DNA from: DTU072 sp050309775
GTDB taxonomy: Bacteria > Bacillota > Clostridia > Christensenellales > DTU072
Direction of reading: 5' to 3'
Length of the DNA: 64,000 nucleotides
Assembly (NCBI GenBank): GCA_050309775.1
Contig: JBNRMV010000015.1
Coordinates: 1-64,000 of the forward strand
This document shows positions 15,289 through 24,209 of the stretch, piece after piece; within the stretch, counting starts at the first letter, position 1, and each line of letters starts with the position of its first letter. Under the pieces are notes generated by a model that ran no database searches, was not told the origin of the DNA, and saw only the letters and a program-made list of their open reading frames with translations. The position numbers and the translations under genes are program-made.

Positions 15289-16476
15289 ATGAAAATAATG
15301 ATGAAAACGCCGCTTGTAGAAATGGACGGCGACGAAATGACAAGAATTCTATGGCAAATGATAAAAGACAAGCTGCTTTTGCCATTTATTGATTTGAAAA
15401 CCGTATATTTTGATTTGGGGCTTGTTGAAAGGGAAAAAACCCGTGACCAAGTCACAGTTGACGCGGCAAACGCCATAAAGAAATACGGCGTAGGCGTAAA
15501 GTGCGCCACTATCACCCCAAATGCCGAAAGAGTAAAGGAATATAACCTGACAAAAATGTGGAAGTCGCCCAACGGCACCATAAGAGCCATGCTTGACGGC
15601 ACTGTTTTCAGAACGCCGATTATGGCAAAGGGCATTCAAGTGCTTTTGCCCAGCTGGACTCAGCCCATAACTATCGCCCGTCACGCTTACGGCGATGTTT
15701 ATGGAGGAGTAGAAGCGTACACCGCAAAAGAGGGCAAAGCGGAATTGGTCATGCCCAACGGAGAACGCAAAGTAATATTTGATTTTGCGGACGGCGGCAT
15801 AGTGCAAGCAATGCACAATACCGACAAGAGCATACGCTCATTTGCAAGAAGTTGTATGAATTATGCTTTGGACACCAAGACCGATTTATGGTTTGCCACA
15901 AAAGATACCATAAGCAAAATATATGACCACCGTTTCAAAGATATTTTTGCCGAAATCTATGAGGCAGAATATGCCGAAAAATTTGCCGCCGCCGGCATTG
16001 AGTACTTTTATACGCTCATTGACGACGCAGTGGCAAGGGTTATCCGTTCAAACGGCGGCATGATATGGGCATGCAAGAACTATGACGGCGATGTCATGAG
16101 CGACATGGTTGCTACGGCATTCGGCTCGCTGGCTATGATGACTTCAGTTTTGGTTTCACCCGAAGGCTACTATGAATATGAGGCGGCGCACGGTACGGTT
16201 ACAAGACATTATTACAAGCACCTGAAAGGCGAAACGACTTCGACAAACCCCATGGCAACAATTTTTGCATGGACGGGCGCGCTGCGCAAGCGCGGACAAT
16301 TGGACAATCTGCCCGAACTGTCGGAATTTGCCGATAAGCTGGAGAAGGCGTCGACTGCAACCATTGAACGGGGCATTATGACAAAAGACTTGTCCGGCAT
16401 ATTTAAGAGCGACGAGGTGGCGGCTAAGGGTGTAAACACAGAAGAATTCCTTGACGCAATAGCCGCGGCGCTATGA
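15289..16476 (+). CDS. icd: NADP-dependent isocitrate dehydrogenase
   Basis: 395 residues of the type II (homodimeric, eukaryote-like) IDH. It decarboxylates isocitrate to 2-oxoglutarate in the cytoplasm. Visible are VEMDGDEMTRILW at the N-terminus, the substrate loop KSPNGTIR, the metal site DDAVARVIRSNGGMIWACKNYDGDVMSD, and the coenzyme motif EAAHGTVTRHYYKH. A strong ribosome site (AGGAGG, about 15280-15285) precedes the ATG. It probably supplies 2-oxoglutarate for glutamate, as in an incomplete citric-acid branch. No citrate synthase or aconitase gene is in the window. The stop overlaps the next gene by four bases. Confidence 0.95.
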   Translation: MKIMMKTPLVEMDGDEMTRILWQMIKDKLLLPFIDLKTVYFDLGLVEREKTRDQVTVDAANAIKKYGVGVKCATITPNAERVKEYNLTKMWKSPNGTIRAMLDGTVFRTPIMAKGIQVLLPSWTQPITIARHAYGDVYGGVEAYTAKEGKAELVMPNGERKVIFDFADGGIVQAMHNTDKSIRSFARSCMNYALDTKTDLWFATKDTISKIYDHRFKDIFAEIYEAEYAEKFAAAGIEYFYTLIDDAVARVIRSNGGMIWACKNYDGDVMSDMVATAFGSLAMMTSVLVSPEGYYEYEAAHGTVTRHYYKHLKGETTSTNPMATIFAWTGALRKRGQLDNLPELSEFADKLEKASTATIERGIMTKDLSGIFKSDEVAAKGVNTEEFLDAIAAAL

Positions 16477-17081
16477 TAAGCATAAAGACCTTTGCCGTCG
16501 GTTATCTGCAAACAAACTGTTATGTAGTGACTTCAGACGAACATAAAGAGGCGGCAATAATAGACCCAGGCGGCGGATATGCCCAAATAAAAGCATATCT
16601 GTCGGCGCAGGGCAAGACAGCAACGGCGGTTTTACTTACGCACGGGCATTTTGACCATATGCTTGACGCCAAAAAGTTCCAACAAGACGGCGCAAAGGTA
16701 TATATTCACCAAGACGATGCGGAATTGTTGCAAAGCGGCGGCATGGCGAAGCAAATGGGCATTCGCATAATGCCTTTTTCTGCGGATAAATTTGTTGCTG
16801 ACGGTGACGAAATCAAAGTCTGCAACACAGTTTTTACAGTTATGCACACTCCTGGACACAGCAAGGGCAGTTGCTGCTTTTTATTGGAAGACAACATTTT
16901 CAGCGGCGACACGCTTTTTTCCGAAAGCTATGGCAGAACTGATTTTGCAGGCGGCTCAATGGCGCAGTTGTCGGCATCGCTAAAAAGGCTTTTTGATTTG
17001 GACGGCGATTACAAGGTATTCCCCGGACATATGGAAAAAACCACATTGTCGCATGAGCGGCAATACAATCCTATTTTCTGA
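16473..17081 (+). CDS. Metallo-beta-lactamase fold hydrolase (glyoxalase II-like)
   Basis: 202 residues. It carries the zinc motif THGHFDHM (HxHxDH), a downstream HTPGHSKGSCCF, an aspartate in FSGDTLF and a final GHMEKTT. The GRTDFAGG block is typical of the YcbL/GloB-like subfamily that hydrolyses thioesters or related compounds. True substrate unknown. It overlaps icd by four bases and hemZ by one base, so translation is tightly coupled. This order (MBL hydrolase then HemZ) is common in Clostridia. Confidence 0.88.
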   Translation: MISIKTFAVGYLQTNCYVVTSDEHKEAAIIDPGGGYAQIKAYLSAQGKTATAVLLTHGHFDHMLDAKKFQQDGAKVYIHQDDAELLQSGGMAKQMGIRIMPFSADKFVADGDEIKVCNTVFTVMHTPGHSKGSCCFLLEDNIFSGDTLFSESYGRTDFAGGSMAQLSASLKRLFDLDGDYKVFPGHMEKTTLSHERQYNPIF

Positions 17082-18466
17082 TGAAAACTCTCAGGGCGCG
17101 TTTTTTATTTGATGCACAACCATACTTGAACGATGTACAGGATATCCCCAGAGCGTTCAGCCCGTATTTTATTGTTGACAGTCAGGCTGAAGACTTTTTA
17201 CGAGCAGACTACTCATATGACAGCGGCAAGTTTTTTATTGAAATAACCAGCAGCTTTGCTCCGCCAAAGCCGCATTCCGTAACAATAAATGAGCAGGATT
17301 ACAGCCTTTTCAAGAAAAAGACAAAACACTTTTTGAAAAACTGCTTATATGACTATCTGTCGCAAAATCTCAATGTCAGGTTGCCCTACGGCAGTTTGAC
17401 AGGAGTGCGCCCGACAAAGCTATTTTATGAACTTTCGGAAATCAAACCTGACATTTTGGAAGCCCTAATTTCAGATTTCAGAGTATCCCCCAAAAAAGCT
17501 GCACTCATTGCAGAGGTGGTCAGCAATCAACAGGGTATTTATTCCTTGGACAAAAAAAATTGTGATATTTTCATAAACATTCCGTTTTGTCCGACCAGAT
17601 GTCATTATTGTTCCTTTATCAGTAATGAGGTGAGCAGAGTAAAAAAAATGCTGCCCGAATATGTTAATGCGGTTAATGCGGAAATTTTATCTATAAAAAA
17701 TCAAATAAAAGACAACGACTTGAATTTGCGTTCGGTATATGTCGGCGGCGGCACGCCTACAAGTATAGGCGAGGAATATTTGGATGGCATTTTGTCGCCC
17801 CTTGCCGATTGCGGCGTTGAGTTTACCGTAGAGGCAGGCAGACCTGACACTATAGATGGCGGCATGTTGGCAATGCTGAAAAAAAATGCAGTTACACGGC
17901 TTTCAATCAATCCGCAAAGTTTTAATCAAAAAACGCTTGAAGTTATTGGCAGAAATCACACCGTGCAACAAATATATGACGCATACGATGCCGCAAAGTC
18001 GTTCGGGTTTGACATAAATATGGATTTGATAGCCATGCTTGAGGGCGAGAGCGCCGAGGATTTTTTCTTTAGCGTAGACAATGCGATTGAGCTTGCTCCG
18101 CAAAATATCACAGTGCATACGCTTTCATTAAAGCGGGGCGCAGTCATTGCAGACAGAGAAAAACAGCCGTTCGGTATGGCGCAGCAAATGGTAGATTATG
18201 CGCATAACAGGCTTTTTGAGCACGGATACCGCCCTTATTATATGTATCGGCAAAAAAATATGTCGGACAACTTAGAGAATACCGGATTTTGCTTACCCGG
18301 CAAGGCTTGCATTTATAACATTGACATGATGGAGGAGACGACGACGATTTTTGCCGCCGGCGCCGGCGGCATGTCTAAGTTCTTGTTGCCCTCAGGTCGC
18401 ATCGAAAGGCGCTCAAATCCCAAGGATATCAAAGTATATCTGGAGAGGGCAGGACTGCTTCCTTAA
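17081..18466 (+). CDS. hemZ: HemZ-type coproporphyrinogen dehydrogenase (radical SAM)
   Basis: 461 residues. An N-terminal region of about 160 residues specific to HemZ is followed by a radical SAM domain with IPFCPTRCHYCSF (Cx3CxxC) at about 168-180. SAM-binding YVGGGTPTS follows, then SINPQSFNQKTLEVIGR and the MYRQKNM segment. HemZ is annotated as an oxygen-independent coproporphyrinogen III oxidase, but many Clostridia with HemZ lack heme synthesis. No other heme gene is in this window, so the substrate is uncertain. The gene ends the thyA operon. A 5-bp hairpin and later T-run near 18551-18585 might be a weak terminator. Confidence 0.85.
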   Translation: MKTLRARFLFDAQPYLNDVQDIPRAFSPYFIVDSQAEDFLRADYSYDSGKFFIEITSSFAPPKPHSVTINEQDYSLFKKKTKHFLKNCLYDYLSQNLNVRLPYGSLTGVRPTKLFYELSEIKPDILEALISDFRVSPKKAALIAEVVSNQQGIYSLDKKNCDIFINIPFCPTRCHYCSFISNEVSRVKKMLPEYVNAVNAEILSIKNQIKDNDLNLRSVYVGGGTPTSIGEEYLDGILSPLADCGVEFTVEAGRPDTIDGGMLAMLKKNAVTRLSINPQSFNQKTLEVIGRNHTVQQIYDAYDAAKSFGFDINMDLIAMLEGESAEDFFFSVDNAIELAPQNITVHTLSLKRGAVIADREKQPFGMAQQMVDYAHNRLFEHGYRPYYMYRQKNMSDNLENTGFCLPGKACIYNIDMMEETTTIFAAGAGGMSKFLLPSGRIERRSNPKDIKVYLERAGLLP

Positions 18467-18595
18467 GCAAAATGATAAAATCGGTAAAACATAATCAAAA
18501 TGCCAAGCGGAAAAATTGTGTACATGCTGTCAACGCATTTTGCGATTATGGCAAAAAGTATCAATTGCCGTCAAGGTTTTTTTAATTTTTTCTTA

Positions 18596-18624
18596 TTGAT
18601 TTATATTATTAGTTATGTTATATT
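18596..18624 (+). promoter_or_regulatory. Promoter of the LRR lipoprotein gene
   Basis: -35 TTGATT (18596-18601), a 17-base spacer and -10 TATATT (18619-18624) in AT-rich DNA. It places the start about 60 bases before the chosen ATG at 18692. Confidence 0.5.
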
Positions 18625-18691
18625 ATTATATATGTTGCGCTATGCGTGCAAAACCGATGCAAGTTTCGATATGGCAAACAGGAGACATTTC

Positions 18692-21600
18692 ATGAGAAAA
18701 CCCATAATCAAGTTGATTTTGCTTTTTACGAGTATATTTTTAATACTTTTTATGACGGCATGCGCGCCTGAGGCCACCCCCGAAGAAGAAAAGCCTTATG
18801 TAGTTTCCATAAGCGTAGACACCAACACCATTCCCGAATCATCTGTTGCCGGACAGGTCGATGTTTCCCAAATAGAACTTATTGTTGTTATGAACACCGG
18901 CGACATTCTGAGAGTACCCCTTGAAGACAAAATGATATTTACTTCCGACAGAGGCAAGCTGTTGCGCACAGGCACTCACCATATTTCGGTGATTTATGGC
19001 GGAATGAGCACAAGGTTTTCTATTACCATTGACGAAGCGCCCATTGTTGAATACACTTTGACAATTTATGACGGCGCCATACTTGGCAGAGAGCCTATTG
19101 ACGGCGTGTGGACGGGCGGATTTGAGGCAGGCAAAAGAGTAACCATAGTAGCCACAGACAAGAGCGCAGACGGATACTATTTTCATTCGTGGAGAATAGG
19201 CGGACAGGTCTATAACACAAATGCCTCTTGCGATATCACCATAAACGGAAATATCAGCATTTATGCGCATTATGAATTGATAAAATACAAGGTCAGTTTC
19301 AACTCAAACGGGGGCACCAGCGTAGCCCAGATGGAAACAAGGACTATTGAGGCGCCGCCCGAAACGACTCGGCCCGAATATGTCTTTGTCGGTTGGAGAG
19401 AGCCCGACACAAACACTATTATTACATATCCTTTTACTGTACCCAAGAACATCACTCTGACTGCGGTTTGGGAGTCTTTGGGGCTTGAATATGACAAGGC
19501 TCCGACGGCGTCGGGATATACAATCGTCAATTATACCTACAACGGACCGCGTGATTATTTAACAATTCCCGATACCTACAACGGTTATCCCATTGTTGCC
19601 ATAGCCAGAGAGGCATTTGCCAACGCCACGAATTTGCGTACGCTGAAACTCAACAGATATATTACGGAAATAGCCGACTATGCTTTTGCCGAATGCATAA
19701 ATCTTCAGAGTTTTGAGAAAGACCCCTCAAGCGACCCGTCCATTAAAGAAATCTATGAAGTAAACAACGGCGTTATCTACAAGGACGACCAACTGACGGC
19801 ATTCCCTGCGGGCAGACTGCTTGAAAGTTTTGATGTCGAAAGAGTGTCAAGTATCGGCACGGCGGCTTTCTACAATGCCAATATAGGCAGCATAAATATC
19901 AAAACCAATCTGAACAGCATAGGCGCCGACGCATTCAATTCAAGAACCATAGACAATGTCATTTTCCACAATGCCATAAATCCTGCGATGCCGTACAGCA
20001 CGAATATCTTTAACGACAATATCAGCAAGATATTTATCGTGCAAAACATGTATGTCAGCAACTACAAAGCGCATTCCTCATTCAGTCCTTATGTCGACAA
20101 GATTGAGGAACTTGTACAAAATACACAACTTGGCATTTATGACAACTTGCTTTATCGCGTAATCACCCGCGAAATTGCAGGTATCAGCACTCCAACGATA
20201 GAAATTATCGGCGCAGACAGAAGTCTTAGGAGTCTAACAATTTCTACCACAAGAGTAGAGGGCAAGGACATCACTTCCATTGGCCGCTATGCGTTCAGCT
20301 ATTGCTACAATCTGGAAACGGTTACCGTTCACCAACAATCAAAACTTGACAGAATACTTGAAGGAGCTTTTGACAACACAAAATGGCAAGAACAGCCCAC
20401 CCATAATTACATAAGAAACGGCGCAATCATAATGAACGGCATTTTATTCAGACTGCTGCAAGACAGCAAGGAATATACAGTGCCGCATGATGTCATCAAG
20501 TTGGGCGAAGAATCGTTCAGCAACAAGGCGCTTCTGGAAAAGGTCATATTTGGCGTTGACAACAATGGTCAGCGGTATATTACCTCAATAGAAAATGGTG
20601 CATTCAAAAACTGCATAAACTTGAAAGAAATTGTCATTCCCAAAAAGGTGACAAAACTTGGCGCGCATGCGTTTGAAAATACAAAACTTTCGGCATTTAG
20701 CTTTGAGGAGGATTCAGAGTTGACGACAGTTTTGGATTTTTGTTTCCAAAATGCCTCACACCTGCGGACAATTGCTTTCGGAGAATTTATTCAAGAGATA
20801 GGTAGAGGCGTGTTCAACGGTTGCTATTCGCTTGAAAGCATTGCCATAAACGGCAGCATTGAAGGCTCAAATGAGTATTATGTGGCAAAGGACGGTGTGC
20901 TTTTCCAAAAGAACAAAGACCTTGTCGGCATAGTTGACAACTTCGGCAGAATTTTGCACACCTATCCCGCAGGCAGAACGGCGGCGGTTTATCAGCTGCC
21001 CTATGACGGAGAGACGGGCGTAACTCACATAAATGAATTTGCTTTCTATTACTCCAATATAGCAGCCGTGGTATTGCCGCCGACTTTGGAAAGCATAGTA
21101 TCAAAATCCTTTGTAATACCGCAGTTGGTATACATAGAGTTCTCAGCGGCTCTTGAAGATTCGGTATCTTCTTACAGCATACTTTTCCCAGAGTTCGGAG
21201 CGAAATACATTATTTTGAGCGAAAGCGACACCAAAAACTATGGCACATGGGGCGCGCCAGAGGGCGTGATAAAGAAGAAAGGCACGGGAGATGGCAGAGT
21301 GGATGTTACCAATCTTGTAGGGCTTTTCAATTACCAATACACACTTGACGGCGTTGACAGAAATGACACTTTCATATACCGTTATGATGAGAGCGGACTA
21401 TATATCATCGGAGCAGAAAGGACTAGCGCGCTGCTTTCCGTGCCTTCAATCATAGATATTGATTCTGCTCCGCAAAGCGTAATAGGCATAGGCGGTTATG
21501 CTTTTAACGGTAGTATGCTGACTGAGGTTGTTTTGCCCTCAACGCTTTCAACGATAGAGGCATACGCTTTTTATTACAGCTCATCGCTAAAAAGGCTGAC

Positions 21601-23458
21601 CATAAACAGAGGGACAGCCCCGACACTGGAATATTCAGGAGACAGTACAGATGCTGAAGATATGTTGAGCTTCAACCCTGATACTATTATTCAAAACGCG
21701 TTGTTGTTTGTGCCCGAAGGCGCCCAAAATGAGTATGTGTCATGGACGACTTCCATTGATTTTGTCATAGCCATTGGTTCACAGCCGCAGATTCTTTTTG
21801 ACACAAACGAAGGTACGGCGCCCGTATTGTTTGATTCGGCAGGAGAGCCCATAGATATGACAGACCTTGCTGTTATACCGTCAGCGCCGATTACAACAAG
21901 AGAGGGTTATGTTTTTGACGGCTGGTATGCCGACGAGGAATTCACTACCGAAATTGTCTTCCCATATACAAAACACAGAAATATCACTTTCTATGCAAAG
22001 TGGAGAGTAAGAACCTTTACTATTGTTTATGACACATCGGGCGGTTATTTTGATGAAACGCCTGTCACATCAGTTAATTACGGAGAAGGTTATAGCCTTA
22101 CCGTTCCCCAAAAACCCGGATATGTTTTTGAAGGCTGGTTTGACATTGAGCAAAGACAATATACAGAGGGCGACGGCACAGGCACAGGCATAGGTTCGCC
22201 GGAGCATATATTGAACGGAACTTGGGGCTTGACAGCCAATGCTCAGCTTGTGGCAAAATGGTCGCCAAAAGAGTTTGTTGTCACCTATGACGCTACCGGC
22301 GGCACAGTTTCGCAACCTACGCACACCGTTGAGTTCAATGCGGAATACACGCTGGAGATTCCCGAAAGAGTGGGCTACACCTTTGGAGGCTGGCAAGATT
22401 CGCAACAAAGATGGCTGACATATTCCAATGGTCAAAGTATAAACGAGTGGGCATATACTCAAGATATCACCGCATATGCAGTATGGACTGCGCTGTCCTA
22501 TGAAGTTAGGTTTAATGCCGGTGAAAACGCAACAAGTTTCCCCATGCAAACAGTGGTATTTGGTGAACAATTTACTTTCCCTGTACCCACAAAAGCAGGT
22601 TCGGTTTTCTTCGGTTGGTATGACGGCGAAGGCGGCACGGGCACTCAATATACCGACCAGTTCGGCAACAGCGTCAGAGCTTGGGATAAGGCCGGCATAG
22701 TCATTGATATGTATGCCCAATGGCCGCAAAATATCACAGACGCCTCTGATTTTGTGACGGTGCGCAATAATCCCGAAGGAAGCTATATTCTGACAAATGA
22801 TATTATACTTGACGAGGAATGGGTGCCCATAGGTATTGATGCGTCTGCACCGTTTATCGGTATAATTGACGGCAACGGCTATTCTATATTCAACATGACT
22901 GTGACAAGCAAGAATTCGGGCTATGTCGGCTTTGTGGGATACAACAAGGGCATAATAAGAAACCTAAACCTTGGTATTTCGTATATTGAGGAACAGCCTG
23001 ATACGACAAATAAAGCAGTAATAAATGTTGAGAGCAGCGAAAACCCGAATTTTTATGCCGGAGGAATGGTGGCTTACAACGATACGCAAGGTGTCATAAC
23101 GAACTGCAAAGTGGCGGTGGATATCACAGTGCACATAACCAGCGAAGGAAGCAATATGTATGTCGGCGGCATGGTCGGCTATAACAAAGGGCAAATAAAA
23201 GACAGCTATCTCAAGACGCAACTGAATACATCCTTTGATGAAGGGCTTGTAACACCCGGCAATGAATCAAGAGGCGCTTTTGCGGGATTCCATGCAATAA
23301 CAGAAAAAAGCAACATAGTATCATGCCGTTATGAACGCATAGTGCCGTCGGCTGATTTTGTATCAGTCGCCTGCGGAAACCAGAATGACCCGTTGACTTT
23401 CGGTCCATACAGCGCCACTACAGGCGTGACCACGCAGGACGGCTGGGGTTCTGAATAA
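18692..23458 (+). CDS. Mosaic surface lipoprotein: BspA-type LRR, InlB/Flg_new and GLUG repeats
   Basis: 1588 residues. I start at ATG 18692 (AGGAGA at 18680-18685). The frame extends upstream, but this start gives a clean lipoprotein signal with Cys24 in LFMTAC. Order of parts: an Ig-like domain; an InlB/Flg_new-like repeat (VGWREPD...LTAVWE); a long LRR_5 (BspA) region of units such as AFANATNLRTLKL and AFKNCINLKEIVIP; then at least four more Flg_new repeats (GYVFDGWYAD, GYVFEGWFD, GYTFGGWQD, SVFFGWYDG); finally GLUG-like repeats (FIGIIDGNGYSIFNM, YVGGMVGYNKGQIKDSYL). Such proteins sit on the outer face and typically bind host or neighbour glycans or proteins. The ligand here is unknown. 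It ends without a membrane anchor. Confidence 0.88.
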   Translation: MRKPIIKLILLFTSIFLILFMTACAPEATPEEEKPYVVSISVDTNTIPESSVAGQVDVSQIELIVVMNTGDILRVPLEDKMIFTSDRGKLLRTGTHHISVIYGGMSTRFSITIDEAPIVEYTLTIYDGAILGREPIDGVWTGGFEAGKRVTIVATDKSADGYYFHSWRIGGQVYNTNASCDITINGNISIYAHYELIKYKVSFNSNGGTSVAQMETRTIEAPPETTRPEYVFVGWREPDTNTIITYPFTVPKNITLTAVWESLGLEYDKAPTASGYTIVNYTYNGPRDYLTIPDTYNGYPIVAIAREAFANATNLRTLKLNRYITEIADYAFAECINLQSFEKDPSSDPSIKEIYEVNNGVIYKDDQLTAFPAGRLLESFDVERVSSIGTAAFYNANIGSINIKTNLNSIGADAFNSRTIDNVIFHNAINPAMPYSTNIFNDNISKIFIVQNMYVSNYKAHSSFSPYVDKIEELVQNTQLGIYDNLLYRVITREIAGISTPTIEIIGADRSLRSLTISTTRVEGKDITSIGRYAFSYCYNLETVTVHQQSKLDRILEGAFDNTKWQEQPTHNYIRNGAIIMNGILFRLLQDSKEYTVPHDVIKLGEESFSNKALLEKVIFGVDNNGQRYITSIENGAFKNCINLKEIVIPKKVTKLGAHAFENTKLSAFSFEEDSELTTVLDFCFQNASHLRTIAFGEFIQEIGRGVFNGCYSLESIAINGSIEGSNEYYVAKDGVLFQKNKDLVGIVDNFGRILHTYPAGRTAAVYQLPYDGETGVTHINEFAFYYSNIAAVVLPPTLESIVSKSFVIPQLVYIEFSAALEDSVSSYSILFPEFGAKYIILSESDTKNYGTWGAPEGVIKKKGTGDGRVDVTNLVGLFNYQYTLDGVDRNDTFIYRYDESGLYIIGAERTSALLSVPSIIDIDSAPQSVIGIGGYAFNGSMLTEVVLPSTLSTIEAYAFYYSSSLKRLTINRGTAPTLEYSGDSTDAEDMLSFNPDTIIQNALLFVPEGAQNEYVSWTTSIDFVIAIGSQPQILFDTNEGTAPVLFDSAGEPIDMTDLAVIPSAPITTREGYVFDGWYADEEFTTEIVFPYTKHRNITFYAKWRVRTFTIVYDTSGGYFDETPVTSVNYGEGYSLTVPQKPGYVFEGWFDIEQRQYTEGDGTGTGIGSPEHILNGTWGLTANAQLVAKWSPKEFVVTYDATGGTVSQPTHTVEFNAEYTLEIPERVGYTFGGWQDSQQRWLTYSNGQSINEWAYTQDITAYAVWTALSYEVRFNAGENATSFPMQTVVFGEQFTFPVPTKAGSVFFGWYDGEGGTGTQYTDQFGNSVRAWDKAGIVIDMYAQWPQNITDASDFVTVRNNPEGSYILTNDIILDEEWVPIGIDASAPFIGIIDGNGYSIFNMTVTSKNSGYVGFVGYNKGIIRNLNLGISYIEEQPDTTNKAVINVESSENPNFYAGGMVAYNDTQGVITNCKVAVDITVHITSEGSNMYVGGMVGYNKGQIKDSYLKTQLNTSFDEGLVTPGNESRGAFAGFHAITEKSNIVSCRYERIVPSADFVSVACGNQNDPLTFGPYSATTGVTTQDGWGSE

Positions 23459-23485
23459 AAATCAATATTTGTTGCGTTATTATTC

Positions 23486-23514
23486 TTTACATAAAGCAAT
23501 AAATATGATATATT
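23486..23514 (+). promoter_or_regulatory. Promoter of rpsO
   Basis: -35 TTTACA (23486-23491), a 17-base spacer and -10 TATATT (23509-23514), with an expected start at about 23521. Confidence 0.65.
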
Positions 23515-23520
23515 GTCAAA

Positions 23521-23604
23521 GTACCCTTTGCAAGGTTTGGATTTTCTCCTAAAGAATTCTTACTTTGCTTACGGTGAACAAAAATATTTTTAGGAGGTTG
23601 GATT
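23521..23604 (+). promoter_or_regulatory. rpsO leader with SD-sequestering helix
   Basis: CTCCTAAA (23546-23553) is perfectly complementary to TTTAGGAG (23589-23596), which contains the AGGAGG ribosome site of rpsO. A closed form would hide the start site. Bacterial rpsO leaders are commonly bound by S15 for feedback control, so this is a candidate S15 autoregulatory element. The structure is seen, the regulator is inferred. Confidence 0.55.
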
Positions 23605-24036
23605 ATGGAAAATCTAACAGAGAAAGACGCTGTTATTGAAACAGCACAGGACAATGCGGCAGAAGCAAAAGAAGAGGTAGCAACTGAAGTTGTAGCAGAA
23701 GAAGAAGTAGCAGTCGAAGAAGTTGCGGTTGAAGAAGTTGCAGTTGAAGAAGTTGCGGTTGAAGAGAAAGTATCGGAGCCCAGCAAGAAGTCCCAGATTA
23801 TCTCCAAGTTTGGCAGAACAGAAAAGGACACCGGTTCCCCAGAAGTCCAAATAGCTTTGTTGACAGAAAGGATAAATCACCTGAACATGCATCTTACACA
23901 GCACAAGAAGGACCACCACTCACGCAGAGGCTTGTTGAAGATGATAGGACAAAGAAGAAATCTTCTTGGCTATTTGAAGAGCAAAGACATTGAGCGTTAC
24001 AGAAGCCTGATTGCCGAACTAGGATTGAGAAAATAA
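23605..24036 (+). CDS. rpsO: 30S ribosomal protein S15 with acidic N-terminal repeat extension
   Basis: 143 residues where S15 usually has 88-90. The S15 core starts at about residue 60 (SQIISKFGRTEKDTGSPEVQ) and includes the 16S-binding HLxxHxKDHHSRRGLL. Before it lies an extension of about 55 residues made almost only of Glu, Val and Ala, with tandem VAVEE units coded by a degenerate 15-bp repeat. The strong AGGAGG at 23592-23597 sits before ATG 23605. There is no ATG, GTG or TTG between the repeats and the core, so the extension is not an artefact of start choice. Its role is unknown. It is oddly acidic for an RNA-binding protein. rpsO is followed by pnp, the usual order. Confidence 0.93.
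   Translation: MENLTEKDAVIETAQDNAAEAKEEVATEVVAEEEVAVEEVAVEEVAVEEVAVEEKVSEPSKKSQIISKFGRTEKDTGSPEVQIALLTERINHLNMHLTQHKKDHHSRRGLLKMIGQRRNLLGYLKSKDIERYRSLIAELGLRK
23685..23768 (+). repeat. Degenerate 15-bp tandem repeat inside rpsO
   Basis: Units of the type GTTGCGGTTGAAGAA repeat about five times and code VAVEE. In-frame copy-number change would lengthen or shorten the S15 tail. Confidence 0.8.
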
Positions 24037-24051
24037 CATATTCGATTATAT

Positions 24052-24081
24052 TGGGGTTGTTTGGCACAACCCCATTTTCTT
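24052..24081 (+). terminator. rpsO terminator
   Basis: Stem TGGGGTTGT (24052-24060) / ACAACCCCA (24066-24074), loop TTGGC, then TTTTCTT. The U-tract is short, so read-through into pnp is possible. Confidence 0.7.
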
Positions 24082-24179
24082 ATAAAGCGTTTTGCAATCT
24101 AATTGTTTTCAAAAAAAGTATATAGAACTTTGAGAAAATTGGCTATACTATTGGTAAAAATAAAAATTTATATAAATAT

Positions 24180-24202
24180 GTCCGCAAGAGCGGACAAGGA
24201 GG
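24180..24202 (+). promoter_or_regulatory. Hairpin and ribosome site in front of pnp
   Basis: Hairpin GTCCGC-AAGA-GCGGAC (24180-24195) abuts AAGGAGG (24196-24202), 7 bases before the pnp ATG. Structures in pnp leaders are used for autoregulation in other bacteria. Whether that holds here is not known. Confidence 0.5.
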
Positions 24203-24209
24203 ACACAGA

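Noticed and set aside
18500..18691. 64-residue N-terminal extension of the LRR lipoprotein
   Set aside because: It would bury the lipoprotein signal. ATG 18692 has AGGAGA and starts a clean signal peptide.
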